DNA of 64,000 nt from Hetaerina americana (lineage: Eukaryota > Arthropoda > Insecta > Odonata > Calopterygidae), in assembly GCA_022747635.1 (NCBI GenBank), contig JAKTNV010000006.1, positions 63,627,090 through 63,691,089 on the forward strand, in the 5' to 3' direction. The notes under the pieces were generated by a model that saw nothing but the letters and a program-made list of their open reading frames with translations, was not told the DNA's origin and did no database searches. This document shows, in pieces, positions 12,291 to 24,800 of this stretch. How positions within the stretch are numbered: the first letter of the stretch is position 1; every line of letters begins with the position of its first letter. The translations under genes and the position numbers were made by a program.

Positions 12291-12764
12291 TATTTATTTT
12301 TTGCATTTAGAACGATCTTGCCGAGAGCTTTCCTTTCGCCTGTTTATTCAGTGGTAGCATTGGAATTGAATTTTTTTTCCATCCTCCGTCCTCTTACTCG
12401 ATACCCGGCCTCATTTTAATCGAGGGAACAGACGAAAAGGTCTCTTTGTCGTCGTGCCGCTTCATTGATGGCTATGCATGTATGGGGTTACACTATAGAA
12501 TTCGCAGGAGGCAGGTAGCCTTTGGGCACCACGAGCTTCTGAATAACACGATAAATAACTAAGATTTATTTTTGGCCGAGAGATTAAATTAATTGAGCCT
12601 AATTAAATGGTTTTAGACTAATTACTAAATTAAATAATTGTGCTCACCGAATCATCTGACATAATTTTCATTCTATTCTGCACTTGAATATTACACCAGG
12701 ACATTGAAAATCATAGTATTTGCTTTGTGTAGTGCGAATTCGTTTGTTACTTACCGGTCAGGGC

Positions 12765-12835
12765 TAATGCTTTTTACGCACTGAACTTGCTGCATTATAA
12801 TGTACATTTAACGAATGACTTCGTCAAAACTTGCC
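12765..12835 (+). mobile_element. Diverged SINE-2 fragment
   Basis: This short stretch aligns with the SINE-2 body: AATGCTTTTTACGCACTGAA, then TTGCTGCATTATAATGTACA, then GAATGACTTCGTCAAAA. These parallel AATGATTTTTACACTGAA, TTGTTGCATT and GGATGACTCCGTTAAAA in better copies. It has no head and no tail. Confidence 0.55.
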
Positions 12836-12839
12836 TCTT

Positions 12840-13060
12840 TCAATTTTTTCAAAACCTTTCTCTATCCATCCATCACGTCTAGGAATGCCACATTAATTTT
12901 CATCTTCGTCCAATCTACTTTTTTCATCCTCTTTCACAACAGCATTTCTCAATTATACTGGCTACGTTTATTCCCCTGTCTCCACGACCGCAAATTTCCG
13001 CAGCTTATTCTCCAGTTTTCAAAAGTATTTCGGGGTACATTTACTCATAGTTACTCTCAT
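12840..13060 (-). mobile_element. Very decayed LINE-like fragment
   Basis: Antisense, a MKKVDWTKMKIN-like segment sits where LINE-B has MEKVKWTERKTN, preceded by AEICGRGDRGIN-like residues where LINE-B has AETWSLKQEDRR. Several stops are present. The resemblance is weak and this could be chance. Confidence 0.3.
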
Positions 13061-13069
13061 CTACTCTTA

Positions 13070-13780
13070 CTCAATAATTTCGCTATTTTATACACCTAAT
13101 TCAAAAACGTGAAATATCTGCAATAGTCCACACGTAATCAACTCCTAATCGGTAGAAAATCCTTACTGATAATTATAGGCTTATATAGATTAAAATATTT
13201 TGCAAGTGTTTCCTAGTCTCCAAGTAATTTTTTATTAGTTATATCTTCCCGATGATTGCTTAAAATTCTGCCATTAATCAAGGCTTTCCGGTAAGTTATC
13301 AACTTTGTAACGCACGTTCTCGCAGAGTTGATTTTTATGAGTGTATAGTTCATGTTTTCGCTGCTCATTCAGTACTGCCTTAATTTGAGCTATCGCAACC
13401 GTAACAGGTCTTACGGTTAAGGATAAATTGATGGCTCCTGATAACGCAGGTTGCGCTTGCTCCAATGGCCGCATTACTTATCACGCATCAACCGACAGAC
13501 AACACTCATTAGATCTGAACTCAAAATAATACCTCTGAATATCCCCTCGTACCAGGTTTAGTGTCTTCAAATTCAGTCAAAAACCTCTCCGCCTCAAGTA
13601 TGCTTAAAAAAGTCTTTTTTCACTACAATACATTATTTCCTCCATATTATGATAAGTCTGAAAAGAGTCCATATAAACTCACAAAGATCAAGTGTCCCGG
13701 AGGTATAAAATGGTACTTTATTTATCAATATCTTCTTTAACACAAAATTAACTTTCATTTGAGTACTGGCAATTAAACAA
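13070..13780. other. AT-rich intergenic DNA
   Basis: No recognised gene. Open frames at 13274-13474 and the first part of 13633-14151 on the minus strand have no family match; the latter partly lies antisense to the LINE fragment that follows. Confidence 0.4.
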
Positions 13781-13784
13781 GTTC

Positions 13785-14435
13785 CTTTGAAATCGCTAAT
13801 GATTTCCGAACCATTTTCATCCCTAGTGTTCTTACCAACTAGCACAGGTGGAATAGCTAACGTATCTCGGAAGTGTTTGGACAAAAATGGTCTAAGTAGT
13901 AGGGATATAAAGAAAAGAATTACGTTGGGCAAAGAATCCTTCACAATGGGCAGGAAATTTATTACGAGGACGTTGAGAAAGGATGTTAAGAAAAGGCACG
14001 TTAAAATTTTGACATGGAGCGTGGTTATATAGAGTGCGGAATCATGGAAATTGCAGCTAGATGATAAATGTAGATTGGATTCTTTGGTACCAGAGATCGA
14101 TAAGTGGACAGAAAGGAAAACAAATGAGCACGTGCTATTAAAGCTGGGCAAGGAGAGGGGATTCCTGGGAACATCCTAAAGAGACGGAAAAGATGGATGA
14201 AAAATATATTGATTGGGAGTGGGATGTTGAAGACTGTGATAGAGGCAGAAATAGGGTTGGTATTTTGGACGGAATGAAGGGAGGAAGGAATTATATGAAA
14301 ATTAAGAGCGCTTTGTTGAGAAGTTGGATGTTGGTTGTGTTATTTTAGAAGAAACAAGTTATTTATTAGGAAGTTGTGTCCATCGAAAGCCTACCTTAAC
14401 GGGAACTCGTGGATAACCTATAGGTTATAAGCTCT
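13785..14435 (+). mobile_element. LINE-B 3' fragment with conserved 3' end
   Basis: Plus-strand tail of LINE-B. It begins near ITLGKESFTMGRKF and continues RTLRKDVKKRHVKILTWSVV, then a stop, a WTERKTNEHVL segment in another frame, and the GMKGGRNYMK-like C-terminus (about 14270-14300). The element's 3' terminal motif follows: TTGTGTCCATCGAAAGCCTA at 14375-14394, then CCTTAACGGGA. It is 5' truncated before the RT palm and frame-broken. Confidence 0.75.
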
Positions 14436-15630
14436 TTCCAACGTTCAAATCATCTTCAAAAATATGGTCAAAAGAAAATATACATTTTCTCGTATTTATA
14501 CATTCTTATTTAGATGTTTAACTCAACCCTTCACTGTGATTAAGAATGTAAAATCATAATTTCGTCCCAAAAAGTAATAATGATATATCCAAAGGAATTA
14601 ACGCTTAAAGTATACCATAGCCTAACTAACTATTTGGTAATCCGCACTTTGATTTAACTTAACTTAAATTTAACTCCCGCAAACTTAAATTAATACTAAA
14701 AATGTTTTTTCCAGTCTTTAAATTGGCATTTAAGGTAAATCCGTCTGTCGATAGCCGAGAAAAATACTTTGCTCTCCTGCCTTCCACTGCCCTTCCCGAT
14801 TCTCAATCCTATTCCATTACTTAGGTGGTCTGATTTATGTACATGTTGAGAACGAGACACCTTCCACCCTATTCCACTGATATATAGAGTATTGCAAACA
14901 TTAACATGTTCCCGATTATTATTCGTTAAGCCTTTTCGAGATCCAAAAATAACTAAATAAATTCAATTCAATGCAATTTTCTAATTCCATTCTATAATTC
15001 TTATATTTTAAATTGCTATTCCAATATGATTAATATTCTTAGTACATAATATCTTAGGGCGAAGTATTTAACTTATGGTTCTTTATTCTAATGTTCCACA
15101 TCATTACTCTTATTGAAATGGGATTAGCATTGTCCATCTAATTTATTCTGATGAAAACCTCTCCTCAGAAATACTCAGACGAGCTCCAAATAAATTCTTT
15201 CTTCCATATGTACCAAGAGTACTATGGTAATCTGCAGAGATGGCATCTATCCCGACCGCTACTATTATTCACTTGCATTCATGCCCGTACCATTCGGAGG
15301 GCTTTCTCAATATTGCTATTCTGAAGGTATTCTTGGATCAAAAATATCTTCACATGTCCTATGTATATTTCTTTTCTACCTCCAATCTAACTGGCTAAAA
15401 TAATTCAAATTAAAACAGCGATTGGAGTTATTTTTTCCTCTTTATTTCGTTTATTTAATTTATATGAGCACTATAGCTTTCTTTTATGGATCCCAAATGA
15501 TTCTTTCACATGGATTATGTTCAGCTGATACCCGTTTTTTCCACTGTGGTCTGTTTTCTTTGGCTTTTTAAACTTATAATGAAAAATGATGCATTATTAG
15601 GCGCATGTGTATGTACATATTATAATTATT
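14436..15630. other. AT-rich intergenic DNA
   Basis: No recognised coding region, tRNA-like box or repeat was found. It separates two LINE-B copies. Confidence 0.4.
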
Positions 15631-15639
15631 ATATAATCT

Positions 15640-16610
15640 ACCGTTTAATGTAGGTTATGAAAGGCAACCCAACAACCCTTTCTACAAGAAATCCCTCTTC
15701 ATCTCTGAGTACTTCCTCCCTCCCTTCATCCCGTCCAACATCATTATACTGTTCCTGCCCTTTCCTCAGTTGTCTAACATTCTCCCCGTTATTATATATA
15801 TCCTGCAATATCTCACTGCAGATTAATACGAACTTCATTCATTTTTCCTGCCTCCTATGGATTTCTCCCAAAAAACTCCTCTCCTCGCCCAGTACTTCCC
15901 AGTACATAGGACTTCCTCATTTGTTTTCCTTTCAGTCCATTTAACCTTCTCAATCCTTCTCCACGCCCATATTTCAAAAGCCTCCAATCTACATATATCC
16001 TCCTGCTTCAGTGACCACTTTTCCATGCCGTACATAAGTATGCTCCATGTCAAAGTTTTGACGAGTCTTTACTTAACATCCTTACTCAAAGTCCCTGATA
16101 TCACCTCCATCCTCCTTGCAAAAGCCTCTTTGACTAGCGCATTACCTCTCCTTACGTCCCAAATGCTTTGACCATGTTGGTCCAAAACATTTTCGATATA
16201 CGTAAAATGTTCCACCTGCTCTTGTTTTCGCAATCTTGTTTCAATTTCAAGCTTAGCCTTTTTCTTAATGGAAAATCGTATCACCTTTGTTTTATTTAAA
16301 TCGATTCTCATCCTATACCTGTCGCACTGAATTTCCAATTCACTCAGCATTGCTTGCTACCCCTTGGCAGACTGACAAATTTGAGTTTAGTCATCAGCAC
16401 ACCTAACTGATTTTACAAATTCCCCTCCGAATTTCATTCCTACTTCCAGTTCTTCTCATGCCTCATTAGTCATTTCCTCCATATATACTCGTACTAGTGT
16501 GTTGAGTAGAACCGGCGACCATGGACAACCCTGCCTTACACCTATTCATAACGCTGCCCACCCGGACTTTCCGTCCCTCACCCGGATCTGAGCAGACTGA
16601 GACACGCGCA
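15640..16610 (-). mobile_element. LINE-B copy, RT palm to C-terminus
   Basis: Minus-strand LINE-B copy. From about 16600 leftwards: residues of the MSQTAQ/RVG region, then GCPWSP-like, then the catalytic box, here CADD followed by a stop (about 16400-16380). Next come SELEIQCDRYRMRIDLNKTK (16345-16290), QVEHFTYIENVLDQHG, WSLKQEDICRLEAFEIWAWR and WTERKTNEEVL (15930-15910), and MLDGMK-like residues near 15735. It is 5' truncated, with several stops and shifts. Its truncated 5' edge faces the 5' edge of the next copy across a (TA)n tract. Confidence 0.82.
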
Positions 16611-16620
16611 CCCACACACA

Positions 16621-16624
<4 letters not shown>

Positions 16625-16675
<51 letters not shown>
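16625..16675. repeat. (TA)n microsatellite
   Basis: About 51 bases of pure TA repeat between two LINE-B copies that point away from each other. Confidence 0.97.
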
Positions 16676-16677
<2 letters not shown>

Positions 16678-18017
16678 GATCCGTAGTAGTTATGAGGAAG
16701 GAATCTGGCCGGCAGACTTCGTGAGATCAGTTTTAGTTCCTATTCTGAAAAAGGTAAAGGCTACATCATGTGAGGACTACAGGACGATAAGTTTGATATC
16801 CCACGCAGCTAAAGTTGTTCTCAGGATCATAAACAAAAGGATAGAGAGTCGGGCAAATGATTACTTAGGGGATGATCAGTTTGGGTTTGGGAAGGGGAGA
16901 GGTACGCGTGATGCCATTGCAGTAATGAGATTGCAGGAATATAGAACACAACCAGGAGGTATTTGCCTGTTTCGTAGATTTCGAAAATGCGTTTGATAGA
17001 GTGGACTGGGAAAAACTAATGAGTATATTGCAGAAAATAGGAATAGATTGGATGGAAAGGAGGCTAATCCGCAACCTGTACTCAGACTGCTCAGGTGCGG
17101 GTGGGAAACGGGGAGTCAGGATGGGCTGTGTTAGGAAAGGGTGTAAGGCCGGGTTGCCCATTATCGCCGTTGCTGTTGAACCTGAATGCAGAGGAAATGA
17201 TCAAAGAGGCATGGGAAGAACTCGAGGTAGGAGTCAAAGTGGGCGGGGAATTCGTAAAATCAGTTAGGTTTGCTGATGACCTAGCTTTAGAGTGTCAGTC
17301 AGTCAAGGGGTTGCAAGCATTGCTGAGTGAATTGGAAATTCAGTGCGAAGGGTATGGTATGAAAATCAATATTATTAAAACAAAGGTCATACGATTTTCT
17401 AGAAAGAAAAAGGCTAAGCTAAACATTAAAATAGGAGGGCAAAAACTAGAGCAGGTAGAACAGTTTACGTATCTCGGTAGTGTTTTGGACCAACACGGAG
17501 GAGGAAGTTGATGACAGGGACGTTGAGTAAGGATGTTAAGAAAAGACTCGTAAAAACTTTGATATGGAGCGTAGCTATGTGCGGTGCGGAAACGTGGTCA
17601 TAGAAGCAGGAGGATAGACGTAGACTGGAGGCTTTTGAAATGTGGGTGTGGAGAAGAATGGAGAAGGTGAAATGGATAGAGAAGAAAACAAATGAGTAAG
17701 TGCTTGGCATGGTGGGCGAAGAGAGGGGTTTGTTGAGAGAAATCCTATGGAAGGAGGAAAAGTGGATGAAGGGGGTGTTGACCGGCAGTGGGATGTTGAA
17801 GACTGCGATAGAGGGGAGAATGTTGGGCAAAAGAGGACAGGGAAGGAACAGAATAGGGATGTTGGACGGGATGAAGGGAGAAAGAAAGTACTCAGAGATG
17901 AAGAGGGACCTGATATAGAGTAGGATGATGGATTTTGTGTTTTGTTAGCAGTAATAAAATGTTTGTTTGGTAGTTGTGTCCATCCAAAAACCTACCTTAA
18001 CCGGTAGATTACCTTTA

Positions 18018-18026
<9 letters not shown>
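16676..18026 (+). mobile_element. LINE-B copy, best preserved, RT to 3' end
   Basis: Plus-strand copy that serves as the family reference here. It shows EEGIWPADFVRSVLVPILKK, DYRTISLISHAAKVVLRIIN, then DYLGDDQFGFGKGRGTRDA. Motif A FENAFDRVDW (16974-17010) is in a shifted frame. GVRPGCPLSPLLLN and an intact FADD box (17269-17280) follow, with SELEIQCEGYGMKINIIKTK and QFTYLGSVLDQHG. A deletion of roughly 70 bases around 17505 removes the segment ending in EAFTRRR. The rest, RLEAFEMWVWRRMEKVKW and GMLDGMKGERKY, ends by about 17920. The 3' motif TTGTGTCCATCCAAAAACCT (17974-17993) precedes an A-run and a (TA)n tail. There are at least three frame breaks, no endonuclease, and it is 5' truncated. 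Confidence 0.88.

Positions 18027-18073
<47 letters not shown>
18027..18073. repeat. (TA)n microsatellite at a LINE 3' end
   Basis: Pure TA repeat directly after the A-run ending the LINE-B copy. It may have grown from the element's own tail. Confidence 0.95.
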
Positions 18074-18078
<5 letters not shown>

Positions 18079-19355
18079 CATAAACATATACATATATACA
18101 AATAAATTAATATCCATATACACACACACGTCGATGATATTTGTTTTTATTGTTTATAAACTCTTTTTCCCACAGTAAATTTTTTTCTTACGCCACTGCT
18201 GGTAAATATTAATCACCGGTTTCACTGCCATGACATCAGATATCAAAGGTCTTTTAATTTTACATGATTTCACTGAGTTCTTTTGAAGGTTTTTCTTTAA
18301 TAATTCAATTTATTGAGAGCTTTAAGATTGCCACGAAATAGATTTTGAGGTAACACGTAAAGTTTAGGTCCTACGCCTTGGCACCGTCGTGACTATGTGT
18401 TCGTCAGATGATAAGCGCCCACCATGTATTGTATGGCTCCATGCCTTACATACATGTAATATATTTCCTAAATTAAAATCTTCCCCACTGATAAAAATGC
18501 ATCACATGTTTATTAATTTTGCCGAATAGTTTACGTACGCCCAAATTTCCGGAACAGATGTCCTTAGAAAAACAAAGAGGGAAGAAACAAATCCTCGAGC
18601 ATTTGCTGGGCTAATCATGTTAACGCAAAGAAAAACCTTACAAAAAACGTCTTCCAGCGATGTTAGTCAAGAGGCCACAACGGCCACCTACGAACTGAAA
18701 GGCCGCGGATGGAAATCCGGTTTGGGAATGGACGCTGTGTACACCCCAGTGCATGGGCCCATTGAAAATCTAATGACAAACCTTAGGTGGCTTATTTGCA
18801 TTCCAGAGGCAAACGGGCTGCTATAAACGTTCTCAAGGCAAAAAGGAAGAAGTTCACACAATGTCAGCCATAACCCTAAATCTTACAAAAAAACACTGAC
18901 AGAGATAGGTAATTTAAATCAACACCAAGACCGAAATTAGGCGTGCACCATTTCCATAAAAAAAGTTCTAGACGAATTATGCAGAGCGAGTCTATTGTAA
19001 AATCTTCGATGTAGCCAAAGACAAAACTTTGGCCAAGCAAGAAAGAGTGCAATGAGTTTATTGCAAAACGGAACGACTGCCGTAGTTTTAAATATTTTTC
19101 TACCATCCTGTTAAGAAGAAAACACTATTTATAGTTCACGCAGTAAATGAAGAACTTTACCGAAGAAAGGAATTAATGCCTGGTATGAATTAATGCCTAG
19201 TGTATAATCAGGTTAGAACACAAATGGAAATATATGGGTATGGGGTGCGCGAGTAATACTGGAAACATGAAAGGCAAGCAAGGAAGAACTGAGATAGATG
19301 GATTTGGAAAAAGAATAAAGAGAATATAAGATTAAGGACACTATATGAATCTGAG
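18074..19355. other. Intergenic DNA, nothing recognised
   Basis: The short plus frame at 18617-18826 and minus frame at 18876-19106 show no motif I recognise. Base composition is slightly less AT-rich at 18550-18850. Confidence 0.4.
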
Positions 19356-19359
19356 GATG

Positions 19360-19700
19360 AGCCTTCCTCCTCCTTCGTTACATCTAACTTCCATATCCTA
19401 TTCTTTCCACTGCCTCGTTTGGACGTTCACCTCACCATCTCAGTCTTTAATATCCCTTCCCCAAACCAAACGCTCTGAATCCATCTCTCCAGCCTCCTTT
19501 TGATTTCTCTCAAAAATACTCTCTCCTCTCCCGCTACACTTAGCACTTCTTCGATTACTTTCTTTACAGTCGAAGTCACCTTTGCCAGCATGCTGTCTCC
19601 CATCCTTTCACTCTACTCCTATTTTCTGCAATGAATTCATAAATAATATCCAATTTACTTTATCAAACGCCTTTTCAAAATCTACAAAACAGATATTAAA
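19360..19700 (-). mobile_element. LINE fragment with internal deletion
   Basis: Antisense, the right part reads FVDFEKAFDKVNW and SLQKIG (about 19690-19620; motif A intact). It then jumps directly into ERNQKEAGEMDSERLVWGR-like residues (19510-19460) that normally lie several hundred bases later in LINE-B. A middle section containing the FADD box has therefore been deleted. Stops are present. Confidence 0.6.
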
Positions 19701-19929
19701 ATAAAATATTTAATGGAAAATCTGGCTATCAAAATTCTATTCCAGTCTCTATGACATTACTGAAGTTTACCCTCAGGGCTTTTCCTATTCGTCTTTATAT
19801 CTGAGCTGGACCTGCAGAAAAAATTTCTTTGTTATTAAATCCTTTTTACAAGTTCCAATGAAATGAGCTGGGTGAGCTTTTCCATTTTCTATGTATCCGC
19901 TTTGCCTTATCCTCGGAATTATTTTTTAC

Positions 19930-21382
19930 ATTAGGTAAATAACCGGTTAATGTAACTTTGGGATGGGCATAACTACCAAATATATATTTTGTTCCTCCTA
20001 AAAAAAGCACAATCCAATATTCATCTATTCAACAAGCCCCTCTTCGTCTCTGTGTACTTCCTTCCTCCTTTCATCCCGTCCAACATCCCTATCTTATTCC
20101 GTTTTCCTTTCCGTCCCTTTCACCTTCTCCATCCTTCTCCACACCCAGATTTCAAAAGCATATTGTATTATCTTGCTTCAGTGGCCATGTTTCCGCGCCA
20201 AACATTACTTCGCTCCATGTAAACTTTTTGACGATCCTTTCCTTAGCATCCTTACTCAACGTCCCTGTCTTCAATTCCCTCCTACTTCTAAAAGCCTCTT
20301 TGCTGAGTGCAATTTTTCTCCTTGCGTCCCGATTCTTTGACTATTTTGGTCCAAAACGCTTCCCGCGACATGCAAACTTACACCTGTTCTTGTTTTCGAA
20401 ATCCTATTTCAATTTTAGGAATATCCTTTCTCTTAATGGAAAATCGCATAACCTTTGCTTTATTCATATTGATTTTCATCCCACATCTATCGCATTGAAT
20501 TTCTAATTCATTCAGCAATGCTTGACACCCCTTGGCTGACTGACAAACTAGGGCTTGGTCATCAGCAAGCTTAACTGATGTTATTACTTCCCCGTGGACT
20601 TTCCTTGCAACTTCCAGTGCCTCTTTAATTAATTTGAACAGCACAGGTGATAATGAATAACCCCGCCTAGCACCTCTTTCTAACACAGCTTATGCGGGCT
20701 CTCCGTCCCCCATTCACCCCTGAGAAGTTGAGATATTTACAGGTTGCGGATTAACCTCCTATCCCTCCAATCTATTCCTACTTTCTGCAATATATTAATT
20801 AATTTTTTCCAATTCACTCTATCAAATGATATTTCGAAATCTAAGAAACAGGCAAATACGTCCTGTTTGTATGTTATTCCGCGTGCATCTCCCTTTGCTA
20901 GACCCAAACTGATCATCCCTTATGTAATCCCTGTTCTCCATCCTTTTGCCAATGATCCTGAGAAAAACTTTAGCTGCATGGGAAAAAAAATAATTGCTCT
21001 CTATTCCTCACATGATGTAGCCTCTACCTTTTTGTAATTTGTAATAGGAACTGACACTGATCTCACGAAGTCTTCATGCCATATTCTTTCATCATAGATG
21101 CTGCGAATCAGTCCATATAGACTCTTCCTCCTATGTTTTCCTAAACCTTTTAGCACTTCCGCAGGAATATTGTCTACCCCCAGGCCTTATTTGATGTCAT
21201 ATATTCTTTTGCCCTTTCTATATCATCGTCGAGTATGCCTGGACCTAAGCTACCTTCATCAACGTCATACTCTTTTCCTATGTCTAACATTTAAGGCTTA
21301 AGTTCTTTTACATAGAGTTTTTGTCTATATTCAATCCATCTCTCTTGGATTTTACGGGGTCAGCTATTATCTTATTTGACTG
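19930..21382 (-). mobile_element. LINE-B copy, pre-RT linker to 3' end
   Basis: Minus-strand copy. From 21380 leftwards: KIIADPVKSKRDG and WIEYRQKLYVKELK-like linker (about 21350-21300), a broken SLISH-like RT start near 20990, and RISCVRKRC near 20680. Then ARKVHGEVITSVKLADDQAL (20620-20560; the box is LADD), NELEIQCDRCGMKINMNKAK (20510-20460), FEIWVWRRMEKVKGTERK (about 20160-20105) and ERRKEVHRDEE-like residues. The 3' motif lies near 19935-19975. Another deletion near 20095 joins the MLDGMK region to the ERKTNEE region. Many stops. The left-hand reading at 21382 resumes at 21742 after an inserted repeat. Confidence 0.8.
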
Positions 21383-21741
21383 ATTAATTAAAAATAGCAA
21401 TTTTCCACAAAAATAAAATTTAATGCGACCGGTTTCAATGTTACTACATCATCAACAGGTGACAGTTAAACCTCAGAGTCCAGTATATATATGATTAAAG
21501 GCAAGTAAGGGGAGGGTGGAGGAAAAGAGGGAAGAGGGGGGAAGGTGGAAGGCAGCATGGGTGACTAAGTGAGTGGGGGGGAAATGGTTGGGGAAGGCAA
21601 GGTGCAAAGACCCTTGGAGTCCGGAGAGAGCGTCGTGGCCGAATGGAGGGGAGTGTCTCAAAAATTTTATTTTTGTGGAAAATTGCTATTTTTAATTAAT
21701 CATGATATTCCACCATATCACGCCTGAAACGTCTCTTTTTA
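21383..21741. mobile_element. 359-bp inserted repeat with 40-bp inverted arms (foldback family F1)
   Basis: Perfect 40-base inverted arms lie at 21381-21420 and 21663-21702. The 12-base sequence CTTATTTGACTG occurs at 21371-21382 and again at 21742-21753. Removing 21383-21741 restores a continuous LINE-B linker reading, so the 12-mer is best read as a target-site duplication. Inside the left arm is the core GCGACCGGTTTCAATG with CATCATCAACAGG (21425-21459), shared with other foldback repeats in this window. The middle (21500-21655) is G-rich and codes for nothing recognised. The right arm is followed by a 39-base tail (ATTCCACCATATCACGCC) that the left end lacks, unlike a normal DNA transposon. 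Confidence 0.75.
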
Positions 21742-21805
21742 CTTATTTGACTGGTCTGTAACTCATAGCACAGACCTTCCCTTCTTACTTCCCGAGAGTT
21801 ATTTA
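21742..21805 (-). mobile_element. Continuation of the LINE-B copy beyond the insertion
   Basis: About 60 bases of LINE linker sequence resume after the inserted repeat. The 5' limit of the copy is unclear. Confidence 0.45.
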
Positions 21806-24800
21806 ACCTTCTCGGAAAGTGCTTTCTATTTATGTTTTATGGTACCTATTAGCAACAGGGATTTCAACTTTAGAACTTTCTGAAGAGTATCTCCACTCAA
21901 TATCATTCTTGTCTGCTCGGTTCGAGTCCCACTTTTATGACAGAACTATAAATATTGTAGAGAATAATGAAAAAGGGGCTATTATAATATTCTGTTTTTC
22001 ATTTGAATCAATGCATGGAATGATTTCCTTTTTCAGAAATTAAATTATAAACACATGCTTGCATTTTTTTTATTGGCCTTAGTATGTTAAAAGATTTCAA
22101 ACTTAAGAGAAAAGTTGATAACAGAATTTCAAGTGTCCTTATTTATTGATAATTATAAAATCAATGGAAATATTTTTCAATATCATTGTGGTCTCAAAAT
22201 CACTATTTGATGGGACAGAGTACTTTCATTTCTCCAGGCAACGAATGAAGAGAACACAACACTATTCAATATCATATATGCTCATGAAAGGTGCTGCACA
22301 GGAATTAAATCCAAAGGAAGCGGTTTAGTTTTTTAAATTCATATACCGTAATTCAATGGATTTGTCCCTTTTCACCGACTTTAGGATATTTATAAAGGAG
22401 AAAAATTACCCGATAAAAACTCCGTCATGGACAACTCATGGGAAATTCGTGAAAAAATGAGGTGGAGGTTATGGGAATGATACGGTCGAGATAACAAGTG
22501 AAGCAAAAAAAATGATAAAAATATGGTTGGTCGGATTGGTGCAGCTGAGAAATGGTGGATTTAAAGGAGTCCACGGGCATCTATATTTCTTGGCCTCTCT
22601 GAGAAATCGAGACTTTTTTCGTGCTTTCATTCATCGATATTAAATTCGTTTCCCACGCCGTCTGTTACTTCCACTTCTTTGAGTTGCTGCGGCAAAAAAT
22701 TACAAATACCTCGCTATTTTTCTCTACTTCAATGTTATAGTGATAGCTTTGACGTAAGAATTGGAGTTAAACGGAAATAAAAAAATAAGCACAGATGGAT
22801 TCCATTTGTGAGACGCTGAAAGATGTTATTCGGGAGCGTTTGTAGCGATAAGCTGCTCGTATGATGAGTTTGGGGTTGGTTTGAGGCCAATGTTTGGTTG
22901 AATGCTTTTATGCTTCATGATGGCTTGTAATTTTTTCTGAATAAAAAATCATTTTCGGTTCTTACTTATGTGTCTCCGTAACTATGCTACGTATTCACCA
23001 ATTAATGAAAATTTTCAGGGTAAATATATAATAGTAAGAAATTATCTTACTCTAATAGAATATATTATTAATAAATACGATATTTACTCTCGTAAAATGC
23101 AGTTTACTATCACATTATCATATTTCTATGCTAGAGAGTGTGGTAAGAGATAAAATATTCACTACTTCCTCCAAATTATGAAGGATGTAGCTCATATTCA
23201 TCAGCCATAACAAAAACCTTTAAACAATAGAGGTCTTCTAAAAAAATAATTTCAATACATCTAAATCCCATCATTAATTGAATGTTCCCGATGGTAAATA
23301 GTTCTGCTTCATTAAAAAAAAATTCGACTTCACAATTCACTACCCTATTCAAGGGGTCTGCAAATGTATTTCATCTTTTCTCACCTTGTCCATCTACCTC
23401 ACTTTCACCGCTCGTTTTCAGCACAATGTTTATAAAGCTTAAGAGTTTTCCATTGCCTGCTTTTCAAATTGCAAATGTTTCCGTTCATTTCTCTCTGGCA
23501 AGTAACTAAATTGCTGCGCAGTCCCGGGTTAACTGCACACTATGCGGTGGACACGGGAAAGTCTTTTAATCATTCGGCGTATCGATCAGCGAATTTCAGG
23601 GAACAATGATTCGCACAAAGCGATGGATGGAGGCCGTTAAATGTGAACAATGGAGGAGAAAATTTGCATTCACATTTGATGCAAATAGGTGCCATAAAAG
23701 ATCTAAAAACAAAAGGCAGATGAAGATACAGAATGCTTTTGTAACAGGAGCTTTTTATTATGACACAGTAGCGAAAAAAGAAGTTTATTGGATACTATAC
23801 AATTCATTGCATAACCTTTGCCTAAGCTCAGACCGCAACAGATATTTTTTCCCCAATTATATATAATTCGATGTCAAAGTAGTAAATTCGGATACTGATT
23901 CTAGGTTCCAGTGCTTAAATTTGTGTTACTCCTAGTGAAGTTCGCTAATAAACTCATCGTGTAATATTTCAGAAGAGAAGGCACTTAAAGAAATTAATGC
24001 CTTGGTAAAGCGTAAGGTTTGTAAACGCTGCAGATAATTGTTTTACTATATGCTAAACCTTATGAAACACGTTAAAAGCGAATTATTAACAATTATTGCA
24101 TTAATCTACGAATCTACGTATTTATAAATATGTGACGTAAAGTTTGATCGCTAGATCCATAAAATAAAACCATAGATACGAAAAAAATAAAAATCATAAA
24201 CCCGAAGTTGATTAGAGAGAAAATAGGCCCCTTGATATAATCAATTTGGGGAAAGCATTGAATAAAGTTTCCCAGAAAGTTCCGCTATCCCAAATATCAA
24301 ATAATGGGTATAGCTGGGAATGGTCAACGTCAACCTTCGTTCTCAATTTCCGAAACCGATGGATATCAATTCTTTACCAATAAGAATAACAACTTAGCCA
24401 TCAATTATCCGTATAATAATTCAAAAAATATAATTTTTAATTAATATCATACATTTAATTTAGCTCGAAATGAACCTTTTGCGTGCTATAACATAAGAAA
24501 TCTATTGAGTCATCACCATAGGCAATAAGTTAGCAACTATTTAGGGAACGCGATTGCACGGAAATGATTATAAAGGAGAACATTTAAATTCATTTATAAA
24601 TTTCAATAAATCATGTATTTTATTTACTTGGTACATAATATTGACTCGGAGTTTTCAATCAGAATACTTAAGAAAGCACGGAATACCTGAAAAAGGTTTT
24701 CAAGGGAGTGAGGTCACATGAAGAACGCTCCCATTTACAAGAGTTGTATTAACTTCCTGAATTAAGGTAAGAATAATAAGGAGAATCTATTGACCGTGGA

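Noticed and set aside
13633..14151. A 172-codon minus-strand gene
   Set aside because: Much of it is antisense to the LINE-B fragment at 13.8-14.4 kb, and the rest has no motif.
16625..16675. CRISPR-like or satellite array
   Set aside because: The repeats here are simple TA microsatellites; no spaced direct-repeat array exists anywhere in the window, and the DNA is eukaryotic.
15640..18026. Twin-priming inversion of a single LINE around the (TA)n at 16.63 kb
   Set aside because: Both halves contain the same 3' end of the element, so they are two separate copies facing away from each other, not one inverted copy.
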